From assembly GCA_029260075.1 (NCBI GenBank), contig JAJDDY010000069.1, forward strand, positions 19,660 to 83,659: a stretch of 64,000 bases of DNA. The letters are read 5' to 3'. Position 1 is the first letter of the stretch. Each line of letters starts with the position of its first letter. Under the pieces are notes generated by a model. That model was given only the letters and a program-made list of their open reading frames with translations. It was not told the origin of the DNA and searched no databases. This document shows, in pieces, positions 16,268-25,955 of this stretch. This stretch comes from Phycisphaerae bacterium (GTDB taxonomy: Bacteria; Planctomycetota; Phycisphaerae; UBA1845). The translations under genes were made by a program, and so were the position numbers.

Positions 16268-18560
16268 TGCGCGTCACCTGATAGTTGTCGAAGAATACGG
16301 ATGAACCCGGCTTTCCCGGCCTGGTTCCCTTGGAGTAAGCATACAACCCGGGGCTACCTTCGCGGTTGGGACTCGGGTCAATCATCTCAATCATCCACTC
16401 AGTCGGTTCCGACTGACCACGTTTCCAAACCTTGGCACGAACCACAGCCTGAACGCCGTCGAAATCCACAGTCAACTTGGCGCGATACCACTCGTCGCCA
16501 TTCCACTCGAACGGTTGCTCAACCTGGACGCGTGGAATAGGCGAATAACTCACCAAACGCAGTCGCTTCTCGCGGCCGAGCATGATCAACTTGTAGCGGC
16601 TGTTGATCAGTCCCATGTCAGAAAGCGCGGGGCGCCGCCCCTTGCGCGGCGTGGCCATAAGGTCTGCGCGGACGGTATAGCCGACCGGAATCGGCGGACC
16701 GCTGAAGGAACGCATCCGGCTATATGGCGCCGAGGGACTCTTGGCCATCTTGTGCAACACGCGACTTCCATCTTTCTCGATGATCGCCGTGCGCAAGTCG
16801 ACACCGATCCATCCCGGCGGTTGCGAACCGATCGGCATGGCATCGAAATCTTCGTAGATTGGCAGCGACGGACCCACACGTACGCGGGCTTCCGCTTTAA
16901 GGCCACCGACCTCCGCCCGCACCACACCGGCAGAAAACGAACTGTCGGTGGCTGCTACGAACGAACCAGCCTTGCTGAAACGCCCGGCCACACCGTCTAT
17001 TGACCATTTGGCGTCGCGCGTTCCGATGGACACACCGTTTACATCAAACAAGTGCGCGGCAAACGATTGCTGCTGCCCTGCGGCAAGCGTGACGTCCATG
17101 GGGACGATGATCAGGGTCGCGGGTTGGTTTGATTGAGCAGGCAACTCGGCGGGCATTGGCGGAATGTTCACGACGTACTCAGCCGTCGGCGCCGCGCCAA
17201 GACAATAAGTATCGTATGACGTCATGAAATACACGCGATGGTTGGCAACGATCGGCGATCCGTTGATCTCGATTACGAAGTCGCCGCGATGACCGAATTC
17301 CATGTCGTCCAGCAAGACGCACTTGTCCCCCTCGTCTTTCAGGATTTTGAACTTGCCGTTGACCGAGGCCGCGTAGATGACGCCGTCGGACGTGACCACG
17401 GGAGATCCCTTCATCACACGCCCGAGTTTGAATTCCCAATATTTCTTGCCGGTCTTGGCGTCGAAGCACATCAGATTGGCCGAGTTCGTGGTGGCGTACA
17501 ATCGGCCATTGGCAACCGCCGGTGACGCATAGCCGGCCGTAACGCCATCGTGCCGCCAAACCACGCCGGTCTCGGTAATGTCGCCCGTCTTGGACGCATC
17601 AAGGCAGAGCACGCTACCCATGTCCTTGGAGGCGAGGTTCTCCTCACTATGTGTAACATAGACGTAGTTTCCGTCGGCAACGACCGAACTGTTGATACCG
17701 CGCCTGGCCAGCTTGAACGACCAGACGCGCTCACCGGTTCGGGCAAGCATGCCGTACACGCCGCCGTCCGCGTTACCCGCAATCAACATCCGTCGTCCGT
17801 TGATCACGGTGACGATCGGGGTGGAGTAGGTCGTATCCAACGGCTTGCGGCCGGGTTGATTCCACCATTGCACCACCCCGGTCCGCTTGTCGAATGCGAC
17901 GTATCGGTGGCCGGCTTTATTCTTGCCCGTGCCCCAGTTGGAGAGGATATAGATATAGCTGATGATCACCCGGTCTTCGTCAATGATCGGCGTGTGGAGG
18001 CGTCCGCCATAGCCACTGTACCGACCGAACGACTCGCCCAGCGAGTGCTTCCAAATCACCTCGCCGGTCTTCCCATCCAGACAGAAAAACTCGCCACCAG
18101 TGCCGTGGGCGTAGACGTTGCCCGTTTCGGGATCGCCGACGACCGACGTCCAGCCCAGGCGTGCCGCAACGATGTCAGTGTGAAACACGTTGAATCGATG
18201 CTGCCAGAGCATCTTGCCGGTGTCGGCATCGAGGCACACGACGCGCTCGCCGAGGGTCTTGTTCGCACCAGCCGGCGTGATCGCATACATTCGACCGTTC
18301 ATCACAATCGGAGTCGTGCGACCGCCTACCGGCGCCTTCCAGAGAAGGTTGTGCCCGTCCAGAGACCAGCTTGTGACCGGCGCCTTTTCTCGCGTCATCC
18401 CGGTTTGTTCAGGCCCTCGCCATGAAGGCCAGTCGTTCGCGTGCGACAGACCCGACATCGACGCCAATGTAACCACCGATACTGCGGTCACTTTCGCAGC
18501 GAAGCGGTTCGAGCAGTCAGCCCGCATGCCGGATGAGTTGAGCAGAGTCTTTTGCCTCAT
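16260..18560 (-). CDS. Large secreted PQQ-like beta-propeller protein with C-terminal accessory domain
   Basis: 766 residues with an N-terminal signal region (FAAKVTAVSVVTLASMSGLSHA); ATG 18527 is an alternative start. Residues about 45-450 are a propeller (WPSWRGPEQTG, LDADTGKMLWQHRF, LDGKTGEVIWKHSL, FDAKTGKKYWEFKL). Then comes a linker of PPMPAELPAQSNQ type and a beta-rich region with LAAGQQQSFAAHLFDVNG, an Ig-like/bacterial adhesion pattern. The end (FFDNYQVTRND preceded by EWYRAKLTVDFD) resembles a concanavalin/laminin-G-type domain. Such architecture is frequent in planctomycete exported proteins. The function is unknown, possibly polysaccharide-related. Confidence 0.9.
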   Translation of the reverse strand: MRQKTLLNSSGMRADCSNRFAAKVTAVSVVTLASMSGLSHANDWPSWRGPEQTGMTREKAPVTSWSLDGHNLLWKAPVGGRTTPIVMNGRMYAITPAGANKTLGERVVCLDADTGKMLWQHRFNVFHTDIVAARLGWTSVVGDPETGNVYAHGTGGEFFCLDGKTGEVIWKHSLGESFGRYSGYGGRLHTPIIDEDRVIISYIYILSNWGTGKNKAGHRYVAFDKRTGVVQWWNQPGRKPLDTTYSTPIVTVINGRRMLIAGNADGGVYGMLARTGERVWSFKLARRGINSSVVADGNYVYVTHSEENLASKDMGSVLCLDASKTGDITETGVVWRHDGVTAGYASPAVANGRLYATTNSANLMCFDAKTGKKYWEFKLGRVMKGSPVVTSDGVIYAASVNGKFKILKDEGDKCVLLDDMEFGHRGDFVIEINGSPIVANHRVYFMTSYDTYCLGAAPTAEYVVNIPPMPAELPAQSNQPATLIIVPMDVTLAAGQQQSFAAHLFDVNGVSIGTRDAKWSIDGVAGRFSKAGSFVAATDSSFSAGVVRAEVGGLKAEARVRVGPSLPIYEDFDAMPIGSQPPGWIGVDLRTAIIEKDGSRVLHKMAKSPSAPYSRMRSFSGPPIPVGYTVRADLMATPRKGRRPALSDMGLINSRYKLIMLGREKRLRLVSYSPIPRVQVEQPFEWNGDEWYRAKLTVDFDGVQAVVRAKVWKRGQSEPTEWMIEMIDPSPNREGSPGLYAYSKGTRPGKPGSSVFFDNYQVTRND

Positions 18561-18586
18561 CGTACATTTCCTGTTGTTGATGATCC

Positions 18587-19894
18587 CTAGTTCGGTCTGT
18601 TCGGTTCCGTCGAGCCGCGCCGGGTTAGCCGTCGCGCCTTCGCTTCAAATCGCGGAAGCGACCCTGGCGAAACCAGCGACACGCGCGGCTTGAAATGGAG
18701 ACGATCGCGGAACGCCTCGGTCACGCGTTCCGCTAGATCGCCACACACCGCATCGGCGCGAGGCTCAATCGTAATGGTCAGGCCAGCCATCGCACCGGGT
18801 TGGCCCACGTCAAGCGCGAACTCAGCCACGTCGTCGAATTCACGAACGATACCCTCGATCGCCGCGGGGAACACATTGTTCCCACGAATCACGAGCATGT
18901 CGTCGATCCTTCCCAGGATACCGTGCTTCGCCCGCGCAAACCACCGCCCACAAGCGCAACGCTTTCGTATCAGCCGAACCAGGTCGCCGGTGCGGTAGCG
19001 GATAAGTGGGCTTCCGATGCGTCCCAAGTTTGTTAGCACCAGCTCACCCAGTGCGCCCTCAGCGACAAGTTCGGACGTTTCCGGGTCGACGACCTCCGCG
19101 ATGAACTCGCTCTCCATCACGTGCATCCCGCCTGGGTTCTCGTCGCACTCGAATCCCCACGGTCCCATCTCGGTCATACCGCCGTGGTCGTACACCCTTG
19201 CACCCCACGCGGATTCGATTCGGGTGCGGGTCGCAACGATGTTGCCGCCCGGCTCACCGGCGACGATTAAGCCGCGGACGGTAGACTGGGCAAGATTAAT
19301 CCCCTCGTCCTCAGCCACCTCCGCAAACCTTAGGGCATACGACGGCGTGCAACATACGATGGTGACGCTGTTGTCGATTAGGTATCGGAGCCGGGCGGTG
19401 GTCGTCATGCCGCCGGCGGGAAGTGTGAAGTTGCCGAGCTCGACCGCGCTGTCGAACGCACCCCAGAACCCGATGAACGGGCCGAAGCTGAACGGAATCA
19501 TAATCCGGTCGCCGGCTGTCAGATTGGCTGCCCGGTAAATAATGCCCCAGCAATGCTTCCACCATGCCCAGCTTTCGGGCGTGTCCAACAACCTAAGTGG
19601 CAAGCCTTGGCTGCCGGAGGTCTGGTGCAGTCGCCGATACCGCTCGATTGGAAAAGTCAGGTTGGTTCCATAGGGTGGGTTGTTGGCCTGGTCCTCCTGA
19701 ATTTCGGATCGGGTAGTGAAGGGAAGCGAGTCGAAGCCGTCTGTGGCTGGGTCGAAGGCAAGGCTCTTGTATTTTTCGCGATAGAACTGGTTTCCCCGAA
19801 GCACTTCAGCCAAGAGATTCGCCAGCTTGCGCCGTTGAAGTTGCTCCAACGGTTCACGCTCAAGAATTTCTTCATCTGGGATGAACAGAGCCAT
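18587..19894 (-). CDS. Phenylacetate-CoA ligase-like adenylate-forming enzyme
   Basis: 435 residues, full PaaK length. The N-terminal helix-rich segment RRKLANLLAEVLRGNQFYREKY is typical, HQTSGSQGLPLRLLDT is the AMP-binding motif, YDHGGMTEMGPWGFEC the adenine-binding motif, and YRTGDLVRL with GRIDDMLVIRGNNVFP precedes the C-terminal lid. It should make an acyl- or aryl-CoA from acid, ATP and CoA in the cytoplasm. It is the first gene of the minus-strand series ending at the propellers and may supply the same aromatic pathway as the 13.4-14.5 kb ligase. Confidence 0.9.
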   Translation of the reverse strand: MALFIPDEEILEREPLEQLQRRKLANLLAEVLRGNQFYREKYKSLAFDPATDGFDSLPFTTRSEIQEDQANNPPYGTNLTFPIERYRRLHQTSGSQGLPLRLLDTPESWAWWKHCWGIIYRAANLTAGDRIMIPFSFGPFIGFWGAFDSAVELGNFTLPAGGMTTTARLRYLIDNSVTIVCCTPSYALRFAEVAEDEGINLAQSTVRGLIVAGEPGGNIVATRTRIESAWGARVYDHGGMTEMGPWGFECDENPGGMHVMESEFIAEVVDPETSELVAEGALGELVLTNLGRIGSPLIRYRTGDLVRLIRKRCACGRWFARAKHGILGRIDDMLVIRGNNVFPAAIEGIVREFDDVAEFALDVGQPGAMAGLTITIEPRADAVCGDLAERVTEAFRDRLHFKPRVSLVSPGSLPRFEAKARRLTRRGSTEPNRPN

Positions 19895-19962
19895 CTACTG
19901 CGCTTTCCAAGAACACACGGACGGTTCACTTCGTTTCGGTAGCGGCCTGTTGAATAAGTATA

Positions 19963-20003
19963 CCGGGTGGCCCATGGCTTTAGCCTTGGGGGAGTCGAAT
20001 CGA
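19963..20003 (+). repeat. Dispersed repeat family C, copy 3 (half element)
   Basis: CGGGTGGCCCATGGCTTTAG followed by CCTTGGGGGAGTCGAATCGA, in the gap between serS and the ligase gene. Confidence 0.75.
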
Positions 20004-20060
20004 CGGCGTGGCTCGTGGCTTGGGCCGTACGAAACACGAGTCGCCACCGGATCGATTGTG

Positions 20061-21395
20061 CTACCGCACCCGCTCAATGCGATCTCGCCCGTTCATATAC
20101 GGCCGAAGCGCCTCCGGAATCGTCACCGACCCGTCTTCGTTCTGATACAACTCCAAAAGCGGAATCAAAATACGCGGTGAGGCGATCACCGTGTTGTTCA
20201 GCGTGTGGCAATAGTGCAGCTTCTTTGCGCCGTCACGATAGCGCATCTTCAACCGCCGCGCTTGAAACTCGTGAAAACGTGAGGCTGAGTGCGTCTCGCT
20301 GTAGGCTTCGCGCGACGGCATCCACGTCTCGATGTCGAACTTTTGCACCTGCCCCATCCCCAGATCGCCCGTGCATACATTGACGACACGATAGGGTAGA
20401 CCCAGCTTCTGGACCACGTCCTCGGCGTTGGCAAGGATTTCGTCGTGGAACCGCCTGCTTTCAGCCACATCGTTGCGACAGAGCACGACCTGTTCCACTT
20501 TTTCGAACAGGTGGATGCGATAGAGACCGCGCGTGTCCTTACCGGCTGCTCCCGCTTCACGCCGGAAGCATGTGCTCATAGCGCAAAGCTTGATCGGCAG
20601 ATCCGACTCACTAAGAATCTCGTCGCTGTAGAACGCAGTAAGAGGTACCTCGGCTGTGCCGACCAACGACTTGTCGTCCCGCTCACAGAGATAGGCTTGG
20701 TCACGCCCGGTGGGGAAATACCCGGTACCGTACATCACCTCTTCCTTAACGAGCACGGGTACCACCATCGGCGTGAACCCGCGTTCGACCATCATCTCCT
20801 GCGCCAACCGCAACACCGCCTGATGCAACAGCGCCCCGTCACCCTTGAGCACGTAGTTCCGCGCACCGCCGAGCTTAACGCCGCGCGGTATGTCGACAAT
20901 GCCAAGTTCCTGACCCAGCTCGACGTGATCTTTCGGAGTAAAATCGAACGTCCGCGGTTCACCCACGCGTCTGATTTCGACGTTCTCGGTATCATCCTTA
21001 CCGACCGGAACATCGGCGTGGGCCGGTTGCGGCACGGTGAGCATGAGGGTCGAAAACTCTGCAAGCGTAGGCCCTTCGTCATCCTCGAGCGCCTTGACCT
21101 TCGGTTTTACCTCGGCCAATTCGGCTTGAATCCGTTCCGCTTCGGCCTTGAGATCGGCAGGCGTCTTACCCTCCGACACAGCCTTCAGGTACGCGGGCGA
21201 CTTCGGATTGCGCAGCAACCCCACAAGCTGTCCGTTTTCCTTGACGCTGGTGCGAAGCCCGTCGAGTTCGACCTGAATCTCACGCCGTCGCCGATCCACC
21301 TCGATAAGCCGATCCACATCGCAGACGATGCGCTTGTCCACAGCCGCCTGCTTGATCACGTCGACGTGGTCACGAATGTATTTGATGTCGAGCAT
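20061..21395 (-). CDS. serS: Seryl-tRNA synthetase
   Basis: 444 residues, normal for bacterial SerRS. It begins MLDIKYIRDHVDVIKQA, followed by the long antiparallel coiled-coil arm (about residues 25-105) that grips the tRNA-Ser long variable arm. Class II motif 2 is seen in CFRREAGAAGKDTRGLYRIH, and motif 3 ends in YQNEDGSVTIPEALRPYM. The tail HTLNNTVIASPRILIP keeps the motif 3 Arg. It charges tRNA-Ser in the cytoplasm. A housekeeping gene, apparently monocistronic. Confidence 0.97.
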   Translation of the reverse strand: MLDIKYIRDHVDVIKQAAVDKRIVCDVDRLIEVDRRRREIQVELDGLRTSVKENGQLVGLLRNPKSPAYLKAVSEGKTPADLKAEAERIQAELAEVKPKVKALEDDEGPTLAEFSTLMLTVPQPAHADVPVGKDDTENVEIRRVGEPRTFDFTPKDHVELGQELGIVDIPRGVKLGGARNYVLKGDGALLHQAVLRLAQEMMVERGFTPMVVPVLVKEEVMYGTGYFPTGRDQAYLCERDDKSLVGTAEVPLTAFYSDEILSESDLPIKLCAMSTCFRREAGAAGKDTRGLYRIHLFEKVEQVVLCRNDVAESRRFHDEILANAEDVVQKLGLPYRVVNVCTGDLGMGQVQKFDIETWMPSREAYSETHSASRFHEFQARRLKMRYRDGAKKLHYCHTLNNTVIASPRILIPLLELYQNEDGSVTIPEALRPYMNGRDRIERVR

Positions 21396-21505
21396 AGTCG
21401 TCCGTTATGAATCCTATTCTTGTACCGATCGTTGTTCCGACATCGTTGCGGTCGACCGTCAAGCGGTCGGTGACCGCCTCTGAAATGCGGTTTCGTGCGT
21501 TGATA

Positions 21506-21910
21506 TTATGGGTAGGGGCCAAGTATTTCCAGGGATAATTTTCGGGCGAGCAACTTCTGTTCACCCTCTGTTTCGCGGCGGTTTTCAGAACGAAGTCCCG
21601 GCAACTCCGCATGACCGGGCCCAGCTTCCTCCGTTGGTCGCGGTACGACTTCAATGCCTTGGGAGCGAAGGTCACCGGCTCGCAAGACGGCCACGAAGTA
21701 CTTGCTCCCGCGATCGTTCTGCGCTACTTCTTCTGGCGAAACATACTTGGCTCGAAACACGGAGAGCCCTGTTTGATCGCGGTTCTTGTTAGGTCTGAAC
21801 GCCTCTGGCGAAGCGGGTTTGTCTATGCCTGGACGGTAATACTTCTGCGAAACCGGAACGCGCCGGTACAGCAACTCCTCGTCGAGGATCGGTTCAGTAC
21901 CGTCGGGCAT
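21506..21910 (-). CDS. Hypothetical protein of a TIGR04255-associated cassette
   Basis: 134 residues, soluble, no signal peptide. It begins MPDGTEPILDEELLYRRVPVS, with SVFRAKYVSPEEVA and YFVAVLRAGDLRSQGIEVVP further on. I recognise this as a recurrent partner encoded beside TIGR04255 proteins, but no function is known to me. It lies 9 bases downstream of the next cassette gene on the same strand. Confidence 0.7.
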   Translation of the reverse strand: MPDGTEPILDEELLYRRVPVSQKYYRPGIDKPASPEAFRPNKNRDQTGLSVFRAKYVSPEEVAQNDRGSKYFVAVLRAGDLRSQGIEVVPRPTEEAGPGHAELPGLRSENRRETEGEQKLLARKLSLEILGPYP

Positions 21911-21919
21911 AGTCCTTGG

Positions 21920-22345
21920 TCAGAAACCTCTGAAAGACACCGGAGCCCGCGAGACAAGGCGACAGTCGTCGAAGGTCATCAGCTCCCCCAACCGGCTCGG
22001 AAAAATACTAAGCGTTTGAAAACAAGCGCCCGCGTCACGTTCAAAGACGACTCCGCCCTCGCCATCGGGAACCACTCTGAGGGGCGGAACCCAGCCTTTG
22101 TCCTGAAGATACCACGCAACCCGGCAAGCAAGCCTAAGGATTTCCAGAGACGGCGGCTCCAGGTCTTCTTCTTCCAGACTCGTCGGATCCAAAATCCAGG
22201 GCGTCAAGTACTCATCGATTACTCGCTGCCAGCCATCAGTAGGGGATGCATGGTCGCGGAACCGGCTAGCTAGCAACTGGTCACCACTACTCGATTGGGG
22301 ATGGCGCTCTACGAATGACGGCAGTGTTAGTGCGGCTTCAACCAT
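21920..22345 (-). CDS. Hypothetical protein, middle gene of TIGR04255 cassette
   Basis: 141 residues, acidic, no membrane segment. Its start overlaps the end of the TIGR04255 gene by 8 bases. The stretch LEILRLACRVAWYLQDKGWVPP and the beta-rich C-terminus (GEGGVVFERDAGACFQTLSIF) are the only notable features. No domain recognised. Tight packing with both neighbours suggests the three proteins act together. Confidence 0.7.
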   Translation of the reverse strand: MVEAALTLPSFVERHPQSSSGDQLLASRFRDHASPTDGWQRVIDEYLTPWILDPTSLEEEDLEPPSLEILRLACRVAWYLQDKGWVPPLRVVPDGEGGVVFERDAGACFQTLSIFPSRLGELMTFDDCRLVSRAPVSFRGF

Positions 22346-23162
22346 CGTTAGTATCCCAATAGGTCTGCGCTTCCGCAGACGTTATGTCCACAAATGTCTG
22401 TACGATCACTTCGTGTGCGAGATTCAAGCCTTCGTCGACGTTCAGGCCATGGTTTCCAGTACCGACAGGCCCTCGGGCGGTCAAGTCGAGTCGAAGCAAC
22501 TCGCATGCATCGGGAACTGTTCGATGCCCATTCGACAACCGTACGTGAAGTCGGCCCCGCTTCGGCGCTATTTCAAAGTGCCACTCGCTGCTGATGCTCT
22601 CCAACTCCACCGTCCTTGGTTTCGCAACCGGTCCACCCAATCCAGGTAAGATTTTGACCCAATCTAGCGGTTCTTCCCAAACCGTGCCTTGTTCGATGTG
22701 GTTCACGTAGGTGGCTTCCCATTGATTGGGCCTCGGTGTGTCAAGTTTATGTTCATCCAGGAATCGCGTGAAAGTTCCCCACACCCGATCAAACTGCGGC
22801 CGGACATTTTTGTACCGAGGATAGTCATTTCCGCCTTCACCGAGCCAGTTATAGAGCAATCGGCCGTTTTGCACTTGGATCAACCCATTGTCATCACTGT
22901 GGCGAATTTGAAGCCGTGAAGCCGGATCGTTCGCAGGCTGCAGCATGTTGCCAAGGCCAGCCCACGATTGTTCGCCCCCGAAGGACTCGTAAACCGGGTC
23001 GAGCTTTGGAGCATCATCAACACGCGCCCATTCTTCGCCCAAGGCGTGCCAGAACGCACCCAAGTGTGCGTTTGTCAGTCCGTTAATGGGGTCAAACTGC
23101 ACGCCCAGAACGGTTTCGATCACGGGCGGGTTCTTGAAGGAAAGAGGCGCTACGCCAGCCAT
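22338..23162 (-). CDS. TIGR04255 family protein
   Basis: About 274 residues. I chose ATG 23162, giving MAGVAPLSFKNPPVIETVLG, because the family begins with the pattern F.NPPV.E.V.GVQF close to the N-terminus; the frame is open to 23225. ATYVNHIEQGTVW and the final ITSAEAQTYWDTNDG also fit the family, which often ends near YW. Function unknown in the literature I know; members are scattered and often sit with small uncharacterised partners, as here. Confidence 0.85.
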   Translation of the reverse strand: MAGVAPLSFKNPPVIETVLGVQFDPINGLTNAHLGAFWHALGEEWARVDDAPKLDPVYESFGGEQSWAGLGNMLQPANDPASRLQIRHSDDNGLIQVQNGRLLYNWLGEGGNDYPRYKNVRPQFDRVWGTFTRFLDEHKLDTPRPNQWEATYVNHIEQGTVWEEPLDWVKILPGLGGPVAKPRTVELESISSEWHFEIAPKRGRLHVRLSNGHRTVPDACELLRLDLTARGPVGTGNHGLNVDEGLNLAHEVIVQTFVDITSAEAQTYWDTNDG

Positions 23163-23347
23163 AGAGCTACCCTTAGGTTCGTGCGTTACGCGGAGACACC
23201 CTGGAGACGTCGTCCGAAACCGCACAGTACAATATCGGCACGTCGCTACCTACTTATACAACGAGCGACGCCATTGTTCTACCGGCTTGGCTCCAACGAT
23301 GCGTGAAAACTTGTGCTCTAGCGTCGCGATACACTTCGCCGCGACCG

Positions 23348-24145
23348 TCATCCCGACTTGCGGATTTCCCGCCGGAGTGCGAACAGTTCCTTGAAGGCGT
23401 GCAGAATGACGGCGGGATTAGCACCCGTCTGGGTTCCTGCCGCACGAGGAAAATGGTGTACGCCGATTTGGCCGACGGTGTAGTTCAGTCGTTTCGCCCG
23501 GGCCAACACTTCCGTATCGATCAGGGCGCTGTGCGATTTCATGTCGATTTCGTCGAACAGCCGGCGCGGGAAGATCTTGAAGGCGCAATCGATATCGCGA
23601 ATGCGCATCCCGAACACGAAGTTGACCAGCGTCGTCCAACACAGGGCGTTGATTTTGCGAATTAGCGGATCCTGGCGATCGATGCGGTAGGCGCTCACGA
23701 TGTCGAACTCAGCCATGAGCGGCAGTAGCTTATCGATTTCGTCGAAATCGAACTGACCATCCCCGTCCGTATAGAAGACCCAATCCTTGACCGCCTCGCG
23801 AAATCCACGTTGAAGCGCACCGCCATAACCCAAGTTGGGCTGATTATGCACGGCGCGCACACGGTCATCCTCCGACGCAAGCCGATCCGCAATCTCTCCC
23901 GTTTGATCGCGGCTGCCGTCGTTGACGATAATGACCTCGAAGTCGTTGCTGATTCGCTCCAGAGTGCGCACGGCCGCCATGGTCGTCCGCTCGACGTTTT
24001 CCTCTTCGTTGTAGCAAGGGAAAAACGCACTGATGGACAGGGGGGATGTGGCTGGTTTGTCACGCAATACGCCGCTCCAATTCGTTCCGCCAAGCGTCAA
24101 GCTCGTCCGGTGTTTGGAGGTGCAAGATAGAATCGGCGGGGGCAT
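23348..24145 (-). CDS. Family 2 glycosyltransferase
   Basis: About 265 residues from ATG 24145; the open frame extends upstream across the GGDEF gene and that part is not credible. ISAFFPCYNEEENVERT, VIIVNDGSRDQTGEIADRL, YTDGDGQFDFDEIDKLLP (DxD-type metal motif) and IRDIDCAFKIFPRRLFD are the GT-A fold markers of dolichol-phosphate mannose synthase-like GT2 enzymes. No C-terminal membrane helices are evident. It probably transfers a sugar from a nucleotide donor to a lipid carrier or glycan at the inner membrane face. Confidence 0.9.
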   Translation of the reverse strand: MPPPILSCTSKHRTSLTLGGTNWSGVLRDKPATSPLSISAFFPCYNEEENVERTTMAAVRTLERISNDFEVIIVNDGSRDQTGEIADRLASEDDRVRAVHNQPNLGYGGALQRGFREAVKDWVFYTDGDGQFDFDEIDKLLPLMAEFDIVSAYRIDRQDPLIRKINALCWTTLVNFVFGMRIRDIDCAFKIFPRRLFDEIDMKSHSALIDTEVLARAKRLNYTVGQIGVHHFPRAAGTQTGANPAVILHAFKELFALRREIRKSG

Positions 24146-24182
24146 TTGGCAACGGACCGTAGCAGCCGGCGTCAATGCGTGC

Positions 24183-25517
24183 TCAGTTGGCCGCGCACGT
24201 AGCCAATTGATTCTTACCCTTCCGCTTGGCAAGATACATCGCCCGATCGGCGTTCTTGACGAGGTCCATACCGGTCGATGCGTTGCAAGTGCTACGCGAT
24301 GCGACGCCGGCGCTGAGCGAAAGATTGTGCTCCGGACCGTACTTCCGCACGTACTGCCCGAAGAGCTTGACCAACCGCTCCACAACTTGCGCCACCGCTC
24401 TCGGGTCAGCCTTGGGGATCAGGAGCATAAACTCATCCCCTCCGTATCGAACCGCATGGTCCCCCGCACGAATCGCACCAGCGAGAAACGACCCGACAAA
24501 CCGCAGCAAGTCGTCGCCCGCAGCATGGCCTTCGGTGTCGTTGAAGTGCTTGAAATTGTCGACGTCGATCATCACCGCCGAGAGATCATCGCCGGACTTC
24601 TTCGTTCGCTCGAACAACGGATCGAGTTCCTCTTCAACAAAGGAACGGTTGCGCAGGCGAGTCAACGGATCGATCGTAGCTTGATCCAACGCCCGGCGAA
24701 GCTCGCGGTCGAACCCTTTCTCACGAACGCGGAGCTGGTGCTCCGCCTCGCGTCGAACGCGCTCCACCAACGCCCGACTCTCGCTTCGGTCCTGAAACAG
24801 GTCGGCCATAAGCTCCGCCAACGCCGTTGTTTCTTTCCACTGACCACCGGCGACAAGCAACGGATCAGCGGATTCTTGATCCGCCTCCCGAGCGTTCCGC
24901 GCCAGGAGACGCATCGGTACGGTAATCCTGCGATGAAGCCATTCCGTCAGCGACCACCACAGAAACACGCCAAGCCCCACGGCGCACGCTGCGAACAGAG
25001 CCACACGGCGCGACCAGGAAGGTACCAGGGCATCCGCGCGAACCATGACCAAGACCTGCCTCGACGTGGAGACACCTTCACCCAGGAGAGGGGACACGAC
25101 GCCGGAAATCCGATCTTCCACGCCGTCCATGGATTCCAACGGGACAAAGTGATTCTCGGACGACAGCAACAACTCAGCCGCACGGTAGAGATCAGGCTGA
25201 TTGGGATACACAGCCACCAACTCGCCGTACGAGTCGAGCGTAGCCACGGCCACGAATCGATCCTCGCGCTCTTGAAGTCGACGGACCGAGTCCGAGAGGT
25301 CGCCACCAGCGCCCGGAATCAGGGCGGTCGCGCACAGTCGGCTGTATTGCGCGGTCGCCAACGCTGCGTCGCCTTGCAGCAGCGTCCACGCCCACAGACC
25401 GTAGGCAAGGACCGATAGCACGCACGTAGTCATCGCGGTTCGGCGGAGCTTGCGCGAAAACGCTGCTGTCAACGTCCTGGGATGTGTGTTTCTGGCGATG
25501 CTAGTGTCCCCGAACAA
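24183..25517 (-). CDS. Membrane-bound diguanylate cyclase (GGDEF)
   Basis: 444 residues. TM1 is about residues 28-46, followed by an extracytoplasmic sensor region of about 110 residues, then TM2 (VALFAACAVGLGVFLWW) and a HAMP-like linker (RRITVPMRLLARNAREAD). A coiled coil leads into the GGDEF domain: TIDPLTRLRNRSF, MIDVDNFKHFND and the active-site loop RYGGDEF. RAGD lies exactly five residues before GGDEF, so the product-inhibition I-site is present. It should make cyclic di-GMP in response to a periplasmic signal. Confidence 0.95.
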   Translation of the reverse strand: MFGDTSIARNTHPRTLTAAFSRKLRRTAMTTCVLSVLAYGLWAWTLLQGDAALATAQYSRLCATALIPGAGGDLSDSVRRLQEREDRFVAVATLDSYGELVAVYPNQPDLYRAAELLLSSENHFVPLESMDGVEDRISGVVSPLLGEGVSTSRQVLVMVRADALVPSWSRRVALFAACAVGLGVFLWWSLTEWLHRRITVPMRLLARNAREADQESADPLLVAGGQWKETTALAELMADLFQDRSESRALVERVRREAEHQLRVREKGFDRELRRALDQATIDPLTRLRNRSFVEEELDPLFERTKKSGDDLSAVMIDVDNFKHFNDTEGHAAGDDLLRFVGSFLAGAIRAGDHAVRYGGDEFMLLIPKADPRAVAQVVERLVKLFGQYVRKYGPEHNLSLSAGVASRSTCNASTGMDLVKNADRAMYLAKRKGKNQLATCAAN

Positions 25518-25955
25518 TCGATGCGCCCTCCGGCTAGGGCGACGTATCGACCTAGACTAGACCCGCGCTCACCGTGCTTGATTGCACGTGCGATAGCCCG
25601 GTTATGGGGCCATACGCGAGGCGCAGGAATCCGCTTGAAGTGTACGATTAGTTGCCCCGGCAAGCGTAGGAGACACGTTCAGCAGCGAAACCATCGCCTA
25701 TCGGATGGCAAGCGATCGACTCGTCTGGCGGACCGCACGATTTCGGAACACCGAGCGTACCCTCTCGCAGAACCCGACATCCGGCCGGCCGTCACAATCT
25801 ACAGGGGTCATGCACCCCGCGTCTCCATGGGGCTGTTTGCATCCCAGCCGTTTCGGTACCATGGTCGTCCGTGAAGCGGCCGGCTTGTGAACGGCGCCGC
25901 AACTTGTGTCTTCAGACGCTTGGGCTGCGATCCTCTTTCTTGTTGGAGCAGAGTT
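25518..25955. other. Intergenic region between diverging GGDEF and folB genes
   Basis: About 440 bases between diverging genes. I see no convincing gene, RNA or dispersed repeat. It must hold promoters for both sides, but no clear -35/-10 pair stands out. Confidence 0.5.

Noticed and set aside
24033..25418. A 461-codon plus-strand frame opposite the GGDEF gene
   Set aside because: The minus strand encodes a complete diguanylate cyclase with intact motifs, so this is a shadow frame.
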